Positions 22,774-32,968 of a DNA stretch of 64,000 bases are shown piece by piece; position 1 is the stretch's first letter; each line of letters begins with the position of its first letter. This DNA comes from Beijerinckiaceae bacterium (GTDB lineage Bacteria > Pseudomonadota > Alphaproteobacteria > Rhizobiales > Beijerinckiaceae): contig JAPZTO010000003.1 of assembly GCA_027532775.1 (NCBI GenBank), positions 496,001-560,000 of the forward strand, in the 5' to 3' direction. The notes beneath the pieces were generated by a model that was not told the origin of the DNA, searched no databases, and saw only the letters and a program-made list of their open reading frames with translations. The position numbers were made by a program, and so were the translations under genes.

Positions 22774-24354
22774 ATGCGAACACTGTTGAAGCCCGCCCTG
22801 ATGGCGGTTGTGCTCGGTTGCGGCTGGGCTTTGCCCGCCGCCGCGCAGGAGCTGAAGATCGCGATGTCCTCCGAGCCCAGCTCGGCCGATCCGCACTACC
22901 ACAACCTGACGCCGAACAACCAGATCGCGCGGCACATGTATGAGACGCTGGTCTTCATGGACCAGTACCAGGCCATCGGCCCGGGCCTTGCCTCAAGCTG
23001 GAAGATCGTCGACGACAAGACCTGGGAGTTCAAGCTCCGGGCCAATGTCAAGTTCCATGACGGCTCGCCGCTGACCACGGATGATGTGATCTTCACCTTC
23101 AACCGCGTGCCGAACGTGCCGAAATCCCCGGCGCCGAAGACCTCCTATATCCGCGGCAAGACGATCGAGAAGATCGATGACCTGACCTTCCGCGTGACGA
23201 CGCCGGCGCCCGAGGCGCTGATGCTCAACCACCTCGCGAATATCGAGATCATGTCGGCCAAGGCCTCGGCCAATGTGACGACCGAGGATATCAATGCCGG
23301 CAAGGGCGCAGTCGGGACCGGCCCGTACCAGTTCGTCGAGTTCGTGCCCGGCGACCGCCTCGTCCTCAAGCGCAACGATGCCTATTGGGGCGCCAAGGAA
23401 CCCTGGGAAAAGGTGACGTTCCGCTTCATCAAGTCGGATCCGACCCGCGTCGCGGCGTTGCTCTCGGGCGATGTCGACGTGATCGAGACCGTTCCGACGG
23501 CGGATGCGCAGCGCCTGTCGAAGGACCCGAAAGTGTCGATCGCGAGCGCGCTCTCGAACCGCCTCGTCTATCTCCATATGGACCGCTACCGTGCCGAGAC
23601 CCCGTTCGCGAAGGGCAAGGACGGCAGCCAGATCAAGAATCCCTTCCACGATCTGAAGGTCCGCCAGGCCATCACCAAGGCCATCAACCGCCCTGCCATC
23701 GTCGAGCGGATCATGGAAGGCGAGGCCGTGCCGGCCAGCCAGATGCTGCCGGATTCCTATGCCGGCACATCCAAGAAGCTGAAGCCGGTCGCCTATGATG
23801 TCGAGGGTGCGCGCAAGCTGCTGGCCGAGGCCGGCTACCCGAACGGCTTCAAGCTGACGATCCATGGTCCGAATGGTCGTTACACCAACGATACCAAGAT
23901 CATCGAGGCTGTCGCCCAGATGCTGACCCGCGTCGGCATCGAAGCCAGCGTCGAGACCCTGCCGCCGGCGGTGTTCTTCTCGCGTGCTTCCAGCGGCAGC
24001 CCGGACAAGCAGCCGGAATTCTCGATGATCCTCGCCGGCTGGTCGGCCGGTACGGGTGAACCGAGCGACTCGCTGCGCGCCCTGCTCGGCACGTTCGATC
24101 CGAAGATCGGGCGCGGTTCGGCCAATCGCGGCCGCTATTCGAACCCGGCCATGGATACGGTGCTCGACAAGGCGCTCTCGACGGTCGATTTCGACAAGCG
24201 CAACGTCCTGCTCGCCGAAGCCGCCGAGATCGTGATGGGCGATGTCGGGCTGATCCCGATCCACTACCAGAAGAACACCTGGGCAGCGAAGAAGGGTCTC
24301 AAGGTCACACCGCGGACCGACGAATACACCCTCGCCATGTCGGTGCGTCCGTAA
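22774..24354 (+). CDS. Peptide/nickel-type ABC transporter substrate-binding protein (SBP family 5)
   Basis: The periplasmic receptor of the importer that follows. It is 526 residues from ATG 22774, with a signal peptide (LMAVVLGCGWALPAAAQE). The mature protein starts LKIAMSSEPSSADPHYHN, a family-5 beginning. TWEFKLRANVKFHDGSPLTTDDVIFTF is the family signature region. ATG 22771 is adjacent, but GGGAG at 22763-22767 is better spaced for 22774. The ligand could be a peptide, an opine-like compound or another amide. Sequence alone does not decide. Confidence 0.92.
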   Translation: MRTLLKPALMAVVLGCGWALPAAAQELKIAMSSEPSSADPHYHNLTPNNQIARHMYETLVFMDQYQAIGPGLASSWKIVDDKTWEFKLRANVKFHDGSPLTTDDVIFTFNRVPNVPKSPAPKTSYIRGKTIEKIDDLTFRVTTPAPEALMLNHLANIEIMSAKASANVTTEDINAGKGAVGTGPYQFVEFVPGDRLVLKRNDAYWGAKEPWEKVTFRFIKSDPTRVAALLSGDVDVIETVPTADAQRLSKDPKVSIASALSNRLVYLHMDRYRAETPFAKGKDGSQIKNPFHDLKVRQAITKAINRPAIVERIMEGEAVPASQMLPDSYAGTSKKLKPVAYDVEGARKLLAEAGYPNGFKLTIHGPNGRYTNDTKIIEAVAQMLTRVGIEASVETLPPAVFFSRASSGSPDKQPEFSMILAGWSAGTGEPSDSLRALLGTFDPKIGRGSANRGRYSNPAMDTVLDKALSTVDFDKRNVLLAEAAEIVMGDVGLIPIHYQKNTWAAKKGLKVTPRTDEYTLAMSVRP

Positions 24355-24364
24355 CCGCCAAAAG

Positions 24365-24390
24365 GCAGCGGGGCCGCGCGGCTCCGCTGC
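24365..24390 (+). other. Intercistronic hairpin after the binding-protein gene
   Basis: An 11-bp stem with one G-T wobble (24365-24375 with 24380-24390) and a GCGC loop, without a T-run, sits between the binding-protein and permease genes. Such hairpins commonly protect the upstream message or damp read-through, so that receptor exceeds permease. Confidence 0.6.
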
Positions 24391-24442
24391 TCCACATGGC
24401 GCGTTTGTTTTCTGGCGCGATTGCCTCCCCGGGGAGTTTTCC

Positions 24443-25420
24443 ATGCTGGCCTTTGTCATCCGGCGGCTTGCGCAGGCGTTTTTCGTCGTCGTCGCCATGG
24501 TCGTTCTTGTCTTCTTCGGCACCTACGTGATCGGCGACCCCGTCTGGATGATGGTGCCGGGCGATGCCACGCAGGAGCAGGTCGAGGAGGTGCGCCGCAC
24601 CTTCGGCTTCGACCAGCCCGTCTACATGCAGTTCCTGACCTTCCTCGGCGATGTGCTGCGCGGCGAATTCGGCCGGTCCTATGTGCACGGTTCCTCGGCT
24701 ATCGGCCTTATCCTCGACCGGATGCCGGCGACGCTGGAACTCGCGCTCGCGGCGCTGGTCCTTGCCATTGTGATCGGCCTTCCGCTCGGGCTTTTCGCCG
24801 GGCTGAAGCCGGATCATCCGGCCTCGCGCGGGATCATGGCCGTGTCGATTCTCGGCTTCTCGCTGCCCACCTTCTGGGTCGGGCTGATGCTGATCATGCT
24901 GTTCTCGGTCATGCTCGGCTGGCTGCCGGCCACGGGGCGCGGGCCTACCATGGTCATTCTCGGCATCGAGACCTCGCTGTTCAGCCTCGAAGGCTGGCGG
25001 CATCTCTTCCTGCCGGCCCTCAACCTGGCCTTGCTGAAGATCAGCCTGGTGATCCGGCTGACGCGGTCCGGCGCCCGCGAGGCGAGCCTGCAGGATTACG
25101 TGAAATTCGCCCGGGCCAAGGGCCTGAGCCCCCGGCGCATCATCGGCGTGCATATCCTCAAGAACATCATGATCCCCATCGTCACCGTGCTCGGGCTGGA
25201 ATTCGGCTCGCTGGTGGCCTTCTCGGTGGTCACCGAGACGATCTTCGCGTGGCCGGGCATGGGCAAGCTGCTGCTGGAGGCCATCCAGCGCCTCGATCGC
25301 CCCCTCATCGTCGGCTACGTGATGGTGGTGGTGCTGCTCTTCGTGACGATCAACCTGATCGTCGACATTCTCTATTCCGCGCTTGATCCGCGCGTCCGCC
25401 TCACGGGGAGCCAGTCATGA
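24443..25420 (+). CDS. Dipeptide-type ABC transporter permease (DppB-like)
   Basis: A 325-residue inner-membrane permease with six predicted helices, starting LAFVIRRLAQAFFVVVAMVV. The EAA loop lies around REASLQDYVKFARAKGLSPRRII, where it contacts the ATPases. ATG 24443 follows GGGGAG. The stop overlaps the next start in ATGA, so translation is coupled. It pairs with the DppC-like permease. Confidence 0.93.
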   Translation: MLAFVIRRLAQAFFVVVAMVVLVFFGTYVIGDPVWMMVPGDATQEQVEEVRRTFGFDQPVYMQFLTFLGDVLRGEFGRSYVHGSSAIGLILDRMPATLELALAALVLAIVIGLPLGLFAGLKPDHPASRGIMAVSILGFSLPTFWVGLMLIMLFSVMLGWLPATGRGPTMVILGIETSLFSLEGWRHLFLPALNLALLKISLVIRLTRSGAREASLQDYVKFARAKGLSPRRIIGVHILKNIMIPIVTVLGLEFGSLVAFSVVTETIFAWPGMGKLLLEAIQRLDRPLIVGYVMVVVLLFVTINLIVDILYSALDPRVRLTGSQS

Positions 25421-26319
25421 GCGTCACGACTTCGAACCCGGTTCCGGCGCAGGGCGAATTCGCCCGCTTCGCCGCCCGCTTTGCCGAGGACCGAGTGGCC
25501 GTCTTCGGCCTCGTCCTGCTGTTTGTCATCGTTGCGATGGCGTTGCTGGCGCCCTTTATCTCGCCGCAGAACCCCTATGATCTCGGCAAGGTCGACATCA
25601 TGGATTCGCGGCAGCCGCCCGGGGCCAAGGCGGGCGACGGCTTCGCCATGCTGCTCGGCTCGGACGGGATGGGGCGGGATCTGTTTTCCAGCATCCTTTA
25701 CGGGCTGCGCATCTCGCTGACCGTCGGCGTGCTTAGCGGTGTGCTGGCGGCCACGCTCGGCCTCGTGCTGGGACTCATCGCGGCCTATGCCGGCGGCCGC
25801 ATCGAGACGCTGATCATGCGCATCGTCGATCTCCAGCTCTCGTTGCCCTCGGTGCTGGTGGCGCTGATCCTCGTCGCGCTGCTCGGCAAGGGCATCGACA
25901 AGATCATCCTCGCCCTCGTCGTCGTGCAATGGGCCTATTACGCCCGGACGGTGCGGGGCTCGGCGCTGGTTGAGCGGCGCAAGGAATATGTCGAGGCGGC
26001 GCGCTCGCTGGGGCTCTCGCATGCCCGGACGGTGTTCCGCCATATCCTGCCGAACTGCCTCGCGCCGGTCATCGTCATTGCCACGGTCCAGACCGCGCAT
26101 GCGATCAGCCTCGAGGCGACGTTGTCCTTCCTCGGCGTCGGCCTGCCGCAGACCGAACCCTCGCTCGGTGTGCTCATCGCCAACGGTTTCCAGTATATGC
26201 TGTCGGGCAAATACTGGATCTCGTTCTTCCCCGGCCTCGCGCTGCTTCTGACCATCGTCGCGATCAACCTTGTCGGCGACCGGCTGCGTGACGTGCTCAA
26301 CCCGCGGCTGGAGAAATGA
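25417..26319 (+). CDS. Dipeptide-type ABC transporter permease (DppC-like)
   Basis: A 300-residue second permease. The N-terminal domain has a first helix ([20 protein letters not shown]), followed by the typical GTD-like segment [23 protein letters not shown]. The EAA loop is at [20 protein letters not shown]. It overlaps the DppB-like gene by 4 bp and is followed almost directly by the first ATPase gene. Confidence 0.93.
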   Translation: MSVTTSNPVPAQGEFARFAARFAEDRVAVFGLVLLFVIVAMALLAPFISPQNPYDLGKVDIMDSRQPPGAKAGDGFAMLLGSDGMGRDLFSSILYGLRISLTVGVLSGVLAATLGLVLGLIAAYAGGRIETLIMRIVDLQLSLPSVLVALILVALLGKGIDKIILALVVVQWAYYARTVRGSALVERRKEYVEAARSLGLSHARTVFRHILPNCLAPVIVIATVQTAHAISLEATLSFLGVGLPQTEPSLGVLIANGFQYMLSGKYWISFFPGLALLLTIVAINLVGDRLRDVLNPRLEK

Positions 26320-26321
26320 CC

Positions 26322-27305
26322 ATGGCCGAACCGGTTCTAGCGGTCGACAATCTCGCCACGCATTTCTTCACCCGCGATGGCGTCGTCAAATCCGTCGATG
26401 GCGTATCCTTCACCGTCGCCCCCGGGGAAGTCCTTGGCCTTGTCGGGGAATCCGGCTCGGGCAAATCGGTGACCGGCTTCTCGATCATGGGGTTGATCGA
26501 CCCGCCCGGACGCATCGTTTCCGGCTCGATCCGGCTGAAAGGCGAGGAACTTGTCGGCCGGACGGAAGCCGAGATGCGGGCCGTCCGTGGCCGATCGCTG
26601 GCCATGATCTTCCAGGACCCGATGATGACGCTGAACCCCGTCCTGCGCATCGACACGCAGATGATGGAAGCCGTCCAGGCCCATGAGAAGGTGTCGGACA
26701 AGGCCGCGCGCGACCGGGCCGTTCAGGCGCTGGCGCAAGTGGGGATCCCCTCACCGGAAGAGCGCCTCTCGGCCTATCCGCACCAGTTTTCGGGCGGCAT
26801 GCGGCAGCGCGTCGCCATCGCCATCGCGCTCATCCATCGCCCCGCGCTGATCATCGCGGACGAGCCCACTACCGCGCTCGACGTGACGATCCAGAGCCAG
26901 ATTCTCGCCGAGGTGCAGAAGCTCTGCGCCGAAAGCGGCACGGCCCTGGTCTGGATCACGCATGACCTTGCTGTCGTGGCCGGCCTCGCCGACCGCGTGG
27001 CCGTGATGTATGCCGGCCGCATCGTGGAGCAGGGCCTCGTCGATCACGTGCTCGACCGGCCGCTCCATCCCTACACGCATGGCCTGATCGGCTCGGTGCC
27101 TGGCGAGGCCATGCCGGGCAAGCGGCTGATGCAGATTCCCGGCTCGACGCCCTCGCTCGGGCGGCTCCCGCCGGGCTGTGCCTTCGAGCCGCGCTGCAGC
27201 CGCGCGGTCGAAACCTGCCGGGCCGGCGCGCCGCCCCTCGCGCAGGGCAGCCAGGGCCGCGCCTATCGCTGCATCAACCCCGTTCCCGCCGAGGAGGCCG
27301 CGTGA
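26322..27305 (+). CDS. ABC transporter ATP-binding protein (DppD-like)
   Basis: The first of two ATPases powering the importer; 327 residues. Walker A GESGSGKS, signature FSGGMRQR, Walker [13 protein letters not shown] and the H-loop ITHD are all present. A C-terminal oligopeptide-type extension with cysteines ([14 protein letters not shown]) follows. ATG 26322 has GGAG 8 nt upstream; ATG 26316, overlapping the previous stop, is too close to that site. Confidence 0.93.
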   Translation: MAEPVLAVDNLATHFFTRDGVVKSVDGVSFTVAPGEVLGLVGESGSGKSVTGFSIMGLIDPPGRIVSGSIRLKGEELVGRTEAEMRAVRGRSLAMIFQDPMMTLNPVLRIDTQMMEAVQAHEKVSDKAARDRAVQALAQVGIPSPEERLSAYPHQFSGGMRQRVAIAIALIHRPALIIADEPTTALDVTIQSQILAEVQKLCAESGTALVWITHDLAVVAGLADRVAVMYAGRIVEQGLVDHVLDRPLHPYTHGLIGSVPGEAMPGKRLMQIPGSTPSLGRLPPGCAFEPRCSRAVETCRAGAPPLAQGSQGRAYRCINPVPAEEAA

Positions 27306-28336
27306 TGGCCGCACAAACAACCCAGCGACAGGAACTCCTGCGTATCGAAGGCATTTCGAAGCGCTTCGTGAAGCCGGTCGATCTTGCTGGCCGCATCGCC
27401 AACATGATGGGCGCCAGCAACCGGGAATCCGTTGTCCATGCGGTGGATGGCGTCGATCTCACCGTGGCTGAAGGCGAGGTCGTGGCCCTGGTCGGTGAAT
27501 CGGGCTGCGGCAAGTCCACGCTTGGCCGCGTCATTGCCGGCATCCACGAGCCGACCGACGGCCACGTCTTCTGGCGCGGGCAGGACATTGCCACGATGGA
27601 ATCTGCCGCCCGGCAGGCCTTCACGCTGGGCGCGCAGATGATCTTCCAGGATCCGATGTCCTCGCTCAATCCGCGCATCCGCGCCGGCGAGATCGTCGGC
27701 GAGGCGCCACGCGTGCATGGACTTGTCGATGCCGCCGGGCAGGCGGAGTATGTCGCCACCCTGTTCCGGCAGGTCGGGCTCGATCCGGAGTATCGCCGGC
27801 GCTTTCCGCACCAGTTTTCCGGCGGGCAGCGCGCCCGGATCGGCATTGCCCGCGCGCTGGCGGTGAAGCCGAAGCTGCTGGTCTGCGATGAGTCGGTCGC
27901 GGCGCTCGATGTTTCGATTCAGGCGCAGGTGCTCAATCTCTTCATGGACCTGCGCGAGGCGCTGGGCCTCGCCTATGTGTTCATCAGCCATGATCTCGGC
28001 GTGGTGCGGCACATTTCCGACCGCATCTTCATCATGTATCTCGGCCGGGTGATCGAGAGCGGGCGCACGGATGAGATCTTCCGCGAGCCGGCTCATCCCT
28101 ACACGCGGGCGCTGCTTGACAATGTGCCGCGGCTCGACGCCCGCAAGCGCAGCTTCTCGACCGTCAAGGGTGAGATTCCCTCGCCGCTCCACCCGCCGCC
28201 GGGCTGCCATTTCCATCCGCGCTGCCCGCTGGCCGGCCCGCGCTGCGCCGTCGAGGTGCCGCGCCGAACCATCCTGTCCGAAGGCCGGATCGTTGCCTGC
28301 CATCTTGCCGATGGCGGTGTAGCCGCCGCTGCCTGA
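27305..28336 (+). CDS. ABC transporter ATP-binding protein (DppF-like)
   Basis: The second ATPase; 343 residues. Walker A GESGCGKS, signature FSGGQRAR, Walker B LLVCDESVAALD and the H-loop ISHD are intact. The usual EPT/EPV after Walker B is replaced by ESVAALD, which still keeps the catalytic glutamate. A C-terminal cysteine cluster (CHFHPRCPLAGPRC) is typical of oligopeptide ATPases. It overlaps the previous stop by 1 bp (TGATG) and follows GAGGAGG. This is the last gene of the five-gene importer operon. Confidence 0.93.
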   Translation: MAAQTTQRQELLRIEGISKRFVKPVDLAGRIANMMGASNRESVVHAVDGVDLTVAEGEVVALVGESGCGKSTLGRVIAGIHEPTDGHVFWRGQDIATMESAARQAFTLGAQMIFQDPMSSLNPRIRAGEIVGEAPRVHGLVDAAGQAEYVATLFRQVGLDPEYRRRFPHQFSGGQRARIGIARALAVKPKLLVCDESVAALDVSIQAQVLNLFMDLREALGLAYVFISHDLGVVRHISDRIFIMYLGRVIESGRTDEIFREPAHPYTRALLDNVPRLDARKRSFSTVKGEIPSPLHPPPGCHFHPRCPLAGPRCAVEVPRRTILSEGRIVACHLADGGVAAAA

Positions 28337-28363
28337 GCGGGCGTTCACGGTCTGGCGAGTTGA

Positions 28364-29599
28364 TTAGCGCCAGCGGAAATCGTCGGCGCGGCCGGTGCGG
28401 GGTTCCGGGGCGAGGCCACGGTCAAAGAGATCGCGGGTAACGGGGTCGGCGATGGCCGGCGCCTGGCTTGCCGCCAGGGCTGGAGCGGCATTCTGCACCG
28501 AGAGCGGTCGGATCTCGCCGATTTCCGGGCGCTGGCGGATGATGGCCGGCGGGGCTGCTGCCGGTGCCGGAAGTGCAATCGCGCGCTCGGTCCGCGGCGG
28601 AACGCTGCCGGCGGGAAGCGAGACGATGGCCTCGCCAGCAGGGGCCTGCTGCGGCGGCATAGAGAGCGGTGATGCGAGCGCGGCCGAGGCGGCGTTGAGC
28701 CGGTCCTGGATCCGCAGGCGAAGCGGCTTCTCGACGAAGAAGGCCAGCTTGCGCTGCCCGGCCGGCGTGAAATGGATACCATCGGGCCCGCGCAGGCGCA
28801 CGATATCGCCGATGATGTCGGGGCCGGTGGCCGTGAAGCCGCCGCTGCCATCCGCGAAGCTCTCGTAGGTTTCCACGAAGGTCTCGCCAGCCTGGGTCAC
28901 GCGGTCCCGGATCAGTGTGTTGAGCGTCGCCATGTCCTGCGAGAGCCGGGGCGAGCGCATGACCGGCAACCCCACCCAGACCAGCGGAACCCGGGCTTCC
29001 TGCGAGAGGCGGATGATCGTGTCGACCCGCTGGCGGTAGGCGTCCAGCCACGCTTCGCCGAGGGGTTCAAGGCTGGTCTCGCCGCTGCGGATGGCCTGCC
29101 TGTCATTCAGGCCGATCATCACGATCGCAGCCGCCGCATCCGGGGTGGCAGAAAACATCTCGCGGAAAGCCTTCGGCCAGTCATGATAATCCTCGCGCAC
29201 GAGGCCGGACGAGCTGACTGTTTTCGGAAACAGCGCGAGATCGGCCTTGATTGCCGGGTCGGCATTCATGCCGGCCGCCAGCGCATCGGCCATGGAATCC
29301 CCGATAACGAGAATGCGCGGCCGCGTGCCCTCGGCCGGATCGGGCAGGGCCACCGTGATCTCGGGCAGGATCAGGCCGAGCGTCGCGTCGTCCGGGTATA
29401 GATTGCGCGGCGTATCGTAACGGCGGCGGGCGCGGTAGGTCTGGCCCGGCTGTGCCGGGGCGACGCGCGGCGCGGCCTGGATGATCCGCCAGCTCTGGAC
29501 CGAGGCATCGCCTTCCGCGCGCAACGGCAGGGCCGGGGCCAGAAGGAGGCAGGCCCAAGCGAGCAGCAGGCAGCCTATGGCGTGCTTCATCCGGTTCAT
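28364..29599 (-). CDS. Exported SGNH/GDSL hydrolase (DUF459-like)
   Basis: A 411-residue periplasmic protein with an N-terminal signal sequence (LLLAWACLLLAPALPLRAE). The SGNH hydrolase domain spans about 94-300. Block I nucleophile S102 lies in VIGDSMADAL, block III in MIGLNDRQA, and the DxxH dyad in GPDGIHFTPAG. A long Pro/Ala-rich C-terminal tail of about 100 residues follows. Relatives deacylate or modify envelope polymers, but the substrate is unknown. Convergent with the importer. Confidence 0.82.
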   Translation of the reverse strand: MNRMKHAIGCLLLAWACLLLAPALPLRAEGDASVQSWRIIQAAPRVAPAQPGQTYRARRRYDTPRNLYPDDATLGLILPEITVALPDPAEGTRPRILVIGDSMADALAAGMNADPAIKADLALFPKTVSSSGLVREDYHDWPKAFREMFSATPDAAAAIVMIGLNDRQAIRSGETSLEPLGEAWLDAYRQRVDTIIRLSQEARVPLVWVGLPVMRSPRLSQDMATLNTLIRDRVTQAGETFVETYESFADGSGGFTATGPDIIGDIVRLRGPDGIHFTPAGQRKLAFFVEKPLRLRIQDRLNAASAALASPLSMPPQQAPAGEAIVSLPAGSVPPRTERAIALPAPAAAPPAIIRQRPEIGEIRPLSVQNAAPALAASQAPAIADPVTRDLFDRGLAPEPRTGRADDFRWR

Positions 29600-29648
29600 G
29601 CCCGCACTCTGGCGAGGGGCGGGCGCGCTGGCAAGGGGACGGCCGGCC

Positions 29649-30908
29649 TCAGGGGGCCTTCTTCAGCCGGGCCAGCAAGGCCTGGTCTGGATAGCCATCG
29701 GCCGGAAGACCGAGCTTGGCCTGTGCCTTGCGCACCGATTCACGCGAGATCTCGCCGATACGGCCATCGACCTTGCCGACCGGCAGCCCCATCGCGACCA
29801 GCTTGCGCTGCACGTCCTTGACCTCATCCATCGTCAGGCGCTTCTCATTGCGCGGCCAGCTTGCCTGGAAGGCGGCACCGCCGAGCAGCCTGTCACCAAG
29901 ATGGGCGACGCCGAGGGCATAGGCGTCGGAGGAATTGTATTTCTTGATGACGCGGTAATTCTCGGTGACCAGCAGCGCCGGGCCGCGGATGCCGGCGGGC
30001 AGGTAGAGCATGGCCTGGCCCTTGCGCGGCAGGGCGCCACCGCCGATGCGGGTCAGCCCGGCCTCGCTCCATTTCCCGAATTCATGCATGCCCATCGCGC
30101 CGGCGAGGTTGAAACCCTCGGGCAGGCGCACCTCGACCCCCCAGGGCACGCCGCTCTCCCAGCCGAAGCTGGCCAGATAACTCGCCGTCGAAGCCAGCGC
30201 ATCCGGGATCGTACCCCAGATGTCGCGCGTGCCGTCGCCATTGCCGTCGACGGCGTATTTCATGAAGCTCGAGGGCATGAACTGGGTCTGCCCCATCGCG
30301 CCGGCCCAGGAGCCGCGCATGGCCGAGCGCTCGACATGGCCGTCCTGCAGGATGCGGAGCGCGACCAGCAATTCATCCCGGAAGAAGTCGTCGCGATAGC
30401 GCTTGAAGGCCAGCGTGGCGAGCGAGCGGATGACATCCTTGTCACCGGTGAAGGAGCCGAAATTGGTTTCCATGCCCCAGACGCCCAGCACGATGCGGCG
30501 GTCGACACCGTATTTGCGCTCGATCGCAGCCAGTGTTCCGGCATATTGCTCCGCTGCCGCGCGGCCGCGCTCCATGCGCGAGGCGGAGATGGCGGAATCA
30601 ATATAGGACCAGATCGGCCGGACGAACTCGCTCTGCTTGCGCGTCAGCGCGATGATCGAGCTGTCCGGGGTAACGCCACGGAAGGCCAGATCGAAGGTCT
30701 GCCGGGTGATGCCCTGCTTCTGCGCGTCGGGCCAGAGCCGGTTCAGGAACGCCTGGAATCCTGCCGTATCCGGCTGGGCTGCCGGTGTGGGCGCCCCAGG
30801 CTGCGTGGCCAGTGCCGGAGCAACCGGGAGCAGGGCGAGGCTGCCGGCAAGAATCAGCGACCGGAACAGGCGGGGGACGGCAGGCAGGGCGATGGCAGGC
30901 AAGGTCAT
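29649..30908 (-). CDS. Lytic murein transglycosylase (MltB/GH103 type), second copy
   Basis: A 419-residue periplasmic transglycosylase with a signal peptide ([20 protein letters not shown]). The GH103 domain has its catalytic glutamate in [10 protein letters not shown], and [13 protein letters not shown] and [12 protein letters not shown] follow. A C-terminal PG-binding-1 domain spans about 355-415. ATG 30908 follows GAGG on the minus strand. It parallels the copy at 11376-12569 but differs throughout, so it is an old paralogue. The SGNH hydrolase lies immediately downstream, and the two may share a message. Confidence 0.92.
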   Translation of the reverse strand: MTLPAIALPAVPRLFRSLILAGSLALLPVAPALATQPGAPTPAAQPDTAGFQAFLNRLWPDAQKQGITRQTFDLAFRGVTPDSSIIALTRKQSEFVRPIWSYIDSAISASRMERGRAAAEQYAGTLAAIERKYGVDRRIVLGVWGMETNFGSFTGDKDVIRSLATLAFKRYRDDFFRDELLVALRILQDGHVERSAMRGSWAGAMGQTQFMPSSFMKYAVDGNGDGTRDIWGTIPDALASTASYLASFGWESGVPWGVEVRLPEGFNLAGAMGMHEFGKWSEAGLTRIGGGALPRKGQAMLYLPAGIRGPALLVTENYRVIKKYNSSDAYALGVAHLGDRLLGGAAFQASWPRNEKRLTMDEVKDVQRKLVAMGLPVGKVDGRIGEISRESVRKAQAKLGLPADGYPDQALLARLKKAP

Positions 30909-30958
30909 GTCAGGCCTCGTCACAGAATCAGCAGAGTGTAGGGGCCGGGTGGCCCGGA

Positions 30959-31945
30959 TCAATCATTGCGTGCGGCCAGCTTGCGCTCCCACCGGAAGGC
31001 ACTCGAGACGATCTCCTCCAGGTCATCATGTTTCGGAGTCCAGTCGAGGGCGGCGCGGATCCTGTCCGACTTGGCAACGATGGTCGCCGGATCACCGGGG
31101 CGCCGGGGAGAGAGGCGCGTCGCGAAGGGAATTCCAGTGACCTTCCGGACCACATCGACCACTTCCAGCACCGAAAAGCCGCGGCCATAGCCGCAATTGA
31201 GGATCATGCTGTCGCCGCCCCGGCGGAGATGGCTCAGTGCATCGACATGCGCTGCTGCCAGGTCCGTGACATGGATGTAATCCCGGATGCAGGACCCGTC
31301 GCGCGTGGCATAGTCAGTACCGAAAATGTCGAGATGCGGGCGCTGGCCGAGGGCTGTCTGGACCGCAACCTTGATCAGATGCGTTGCGTTGGGGAAGCTC
31401 TGACCCGTGCGGCCTTGAGGATCGGCGCCGGCGACATTGAAATAGCGCAGGATGATGAATTTGAGGCCATGAGCGGCCGCAGCATCCTGCAGCATCCATT
31501 CCGTCATCAGTTTCGAGCGGCCATAAGGCGAGACGGGCAGGGGCGGGGTGACCTCATCGACCGGGTCGCCCGAGACATCGCCATAAACCGCTGCCGTCGA
31601 GGAAAAGATGAACCGTTCCACCCCGCAGCGGATGGCGGTCTCGATCAATACCCGGCTCTTTGCGGTGTTGTTGCCGTAATAGAGCATCGGATTGGCGACC
31701 GATTCCGGCACGACGATCTTGGCCGCAAAATGGGCGATCTCGGTGATGGCGAATTCCCGGATCACCGATTCCAGGAACGCGGCATCGCCGATATCGCCGC
31801 CCCGGAGCACGATTCCCGGCGGCAGGGCCCAGGGATGTCCGGTCGAGAGATTGTCGATAACCACGACGGTTTCGCCGCGGTCGACCAGTGCCAGAACCAT
31901 ATGGGAGCCGATATAGCCCGCTCCGCCTGTAACCAGAATCGCCAT
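30959..31945 (-). CDS. galE: UDP-glucose 4-epimerase
   Basis: Interconverts UDP-glucose and UDP-galactose, here probably for surface polysaccharide. The 328 residues open with the NAD motif [10 protein letters not shown]. The catalytic set is S117/T118 in SSTAAVYG, with Y141 and K145 in YGRSK. AAAGGA precedes ATG 31945 on the minus strand. The gene is divergent from galU, which makes its substrate UDP-glucose. Confidence 0.95.
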   Translation of the reverse strand: MAILVTGGAGYIGSHMVLALVDRGETVVVIDNLSTGHPWALPPGIVLRGGDIGDAAFLESVIREFAITEIAHFAAKIVVPESVANPMLYYGNNTAKSRVLIETAIRCGVERFIFSSTAAVYGDVSGDPVDEVTPPLPVSPYGRSKLMTEWMLQDAAAAHGLKFIILRYFNVAGADPQGRTGQSFPNATHLIKVAVQTALGQRPHLDIFGTDYATRDGSCIRDYIHVTDLAAAHVDALSHLRRGGDSMILNCGYGRGFSVLEVVDVVRKVTGIPFATRLSPRRPGDPATIVAKSDRIRAALDWTPKHDDLEEIVSSAFRWERKLAARND

Positions 31946-32074
31946 GCCAAGTCCTTTGCAGCATTAAGAATAACAGGAGTAGCGCCTTGTTGTTCAAGGA
32001 GCGTTAAGGCAGTAATCCCTAGCACCCGTCTGTGTCGACCCAATCTCCGGGTCGTGATCATGAGGCAAGATCCG
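31946..32074. promoter_or_regulatory. galE/galU divergent control region
   Basis: A 129-bp divergent gap. It contains a short dyad CCTTG/CAAGG at 31985-31999, and a 6-bp hairpin CGACCC/GGGTCG at 32036-32054, the latter 20 nt upstream of the galU start. Both genes must be driven from here, but I cannot place a confident promoter. Confidence 0.4.
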
Positions 32075-32950
32075 ATGTCCCACCGTATCCGCAAGGCCGT
32101 GTTCCCGGTGGCCGGCCTTGGCACGCGTTTTCTGCCTGCGACGAAGGCGATCCCGAAGGAAATGCTGACAGTCGTCGACCGTCCGGTCATCCAGCATGTC
32201 GTCGACGAGGCCCGGGCGGCGGGGATCGAGCATTTCGTTTTCGTGACCGGCCGGAACAAGCAGGTGATCGAGGATCATTTCGATCGCCAGTACGAACTGG
32301 AGGCCACCTTGCGCCAGCGCGGCAAGTCTGCCGAACTCGCCAAGCTCGACCAGGATACGCCCAAGGCCGGCGCGACGAGCTTCACCCGGCAGCAGGAACC
32401 GCTCGGCCTCGGCCATGCGGTGTGGTGTGCGCGCGACATTATCGGCAACGAGCCCTTCGCCCTGCTCCTGCCGGACATGCTTCATCTCGGCCAGAAGCCC
32501 TGCCTCGCCGAAATGATCGAGGCCCATGAGCGGCAGGGCGGAAACCTCATCGGCGTCTATCCCGTGGCCGATGACGAGACGCATCAATACGGCATCGTCA
32601 ATGTCGGCGGTTCGCGCGAGAAGGTTGCCCGGATCGAGGCGATGGTCGAAAAGCCGCCGCGCGGCACGGCGCCGTCCAATCTCGCCATTTCCGGCCGCTA
32701 CATCCTGCAGCCGGAAATCTTCGACCTGCTCGAGAAACAGGATCGCGGCGCCGGCGGCGAGATCCAGCTCACCGATTCCATGCTGAAGCTCGCGCAGAGC
32801 CAGGTGTTCCACGCTGTCCGGTTCGACGGGCAGGTCTATGATACCGGCTCGAAGCTGGGCTTCCTGGCAGCGAACGTCGCCTATGCCATGGCCCGCGAGG
32901 ATATTGCCCCGGAATTCCGCAAGCAGGCCGCCGCGATTCTTGGCCTCTGA
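32075..32950 (+). CDS. galU: UTP--glucose-1-phosphate uridylyltransferase
   Basis: Makes UDP-glucose from UTP and glucose-1-phosphate. The 291 residues begin with the nucleotide-binding signature [21 protein letters not shown], and VEKP and [13 protein letters not shown] follow. ATG 32075 has GAGG 9 nt upstream and matches the family start. The frame runs open far upstream, antisense to galE, and that extension is not real. Confidence 0.96.
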   Translation: MSHRIRKAVFPVAGLGTRFLPATKAIPKEMLTVVDRPVIQHVVDEARAAGIEHFVFVTGRNKQVIEDHFDRQYELEATLRQRGKSAELAKLDQDTPKAGATSFTRQQEPLGLGHAVWCARDIIGNEPFALLLPDMLHLGQKPCLAEMIEAHERQGGNLIGVYPVADDETHQYGIVNVGGSREKVARIEAMVEKPPRGTAPSNLAISGRYILQPEIFDLLEKQDRGAGGEIQLTDSMLKLAQSQVFHAVRFDGQVYDTGSKLGFLAANVAYAMAREDIAPEFRKQAAAILGL

Positions 32951-32968
32951 AGGGGGTAGCGCCGGGCG

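Noticed and set aside
22993-24522. A 509-codon minus-strand frame opposite the binding-protein gene
   Set aside because: Low-complexity Arg/Gly/His shadow translation without motifs.
30785-32074. N-terminal extension of galU
   Set aside because: It would run antisense through galE and part of the transglycosylase gene; the family start and ribosome site are at 32075.
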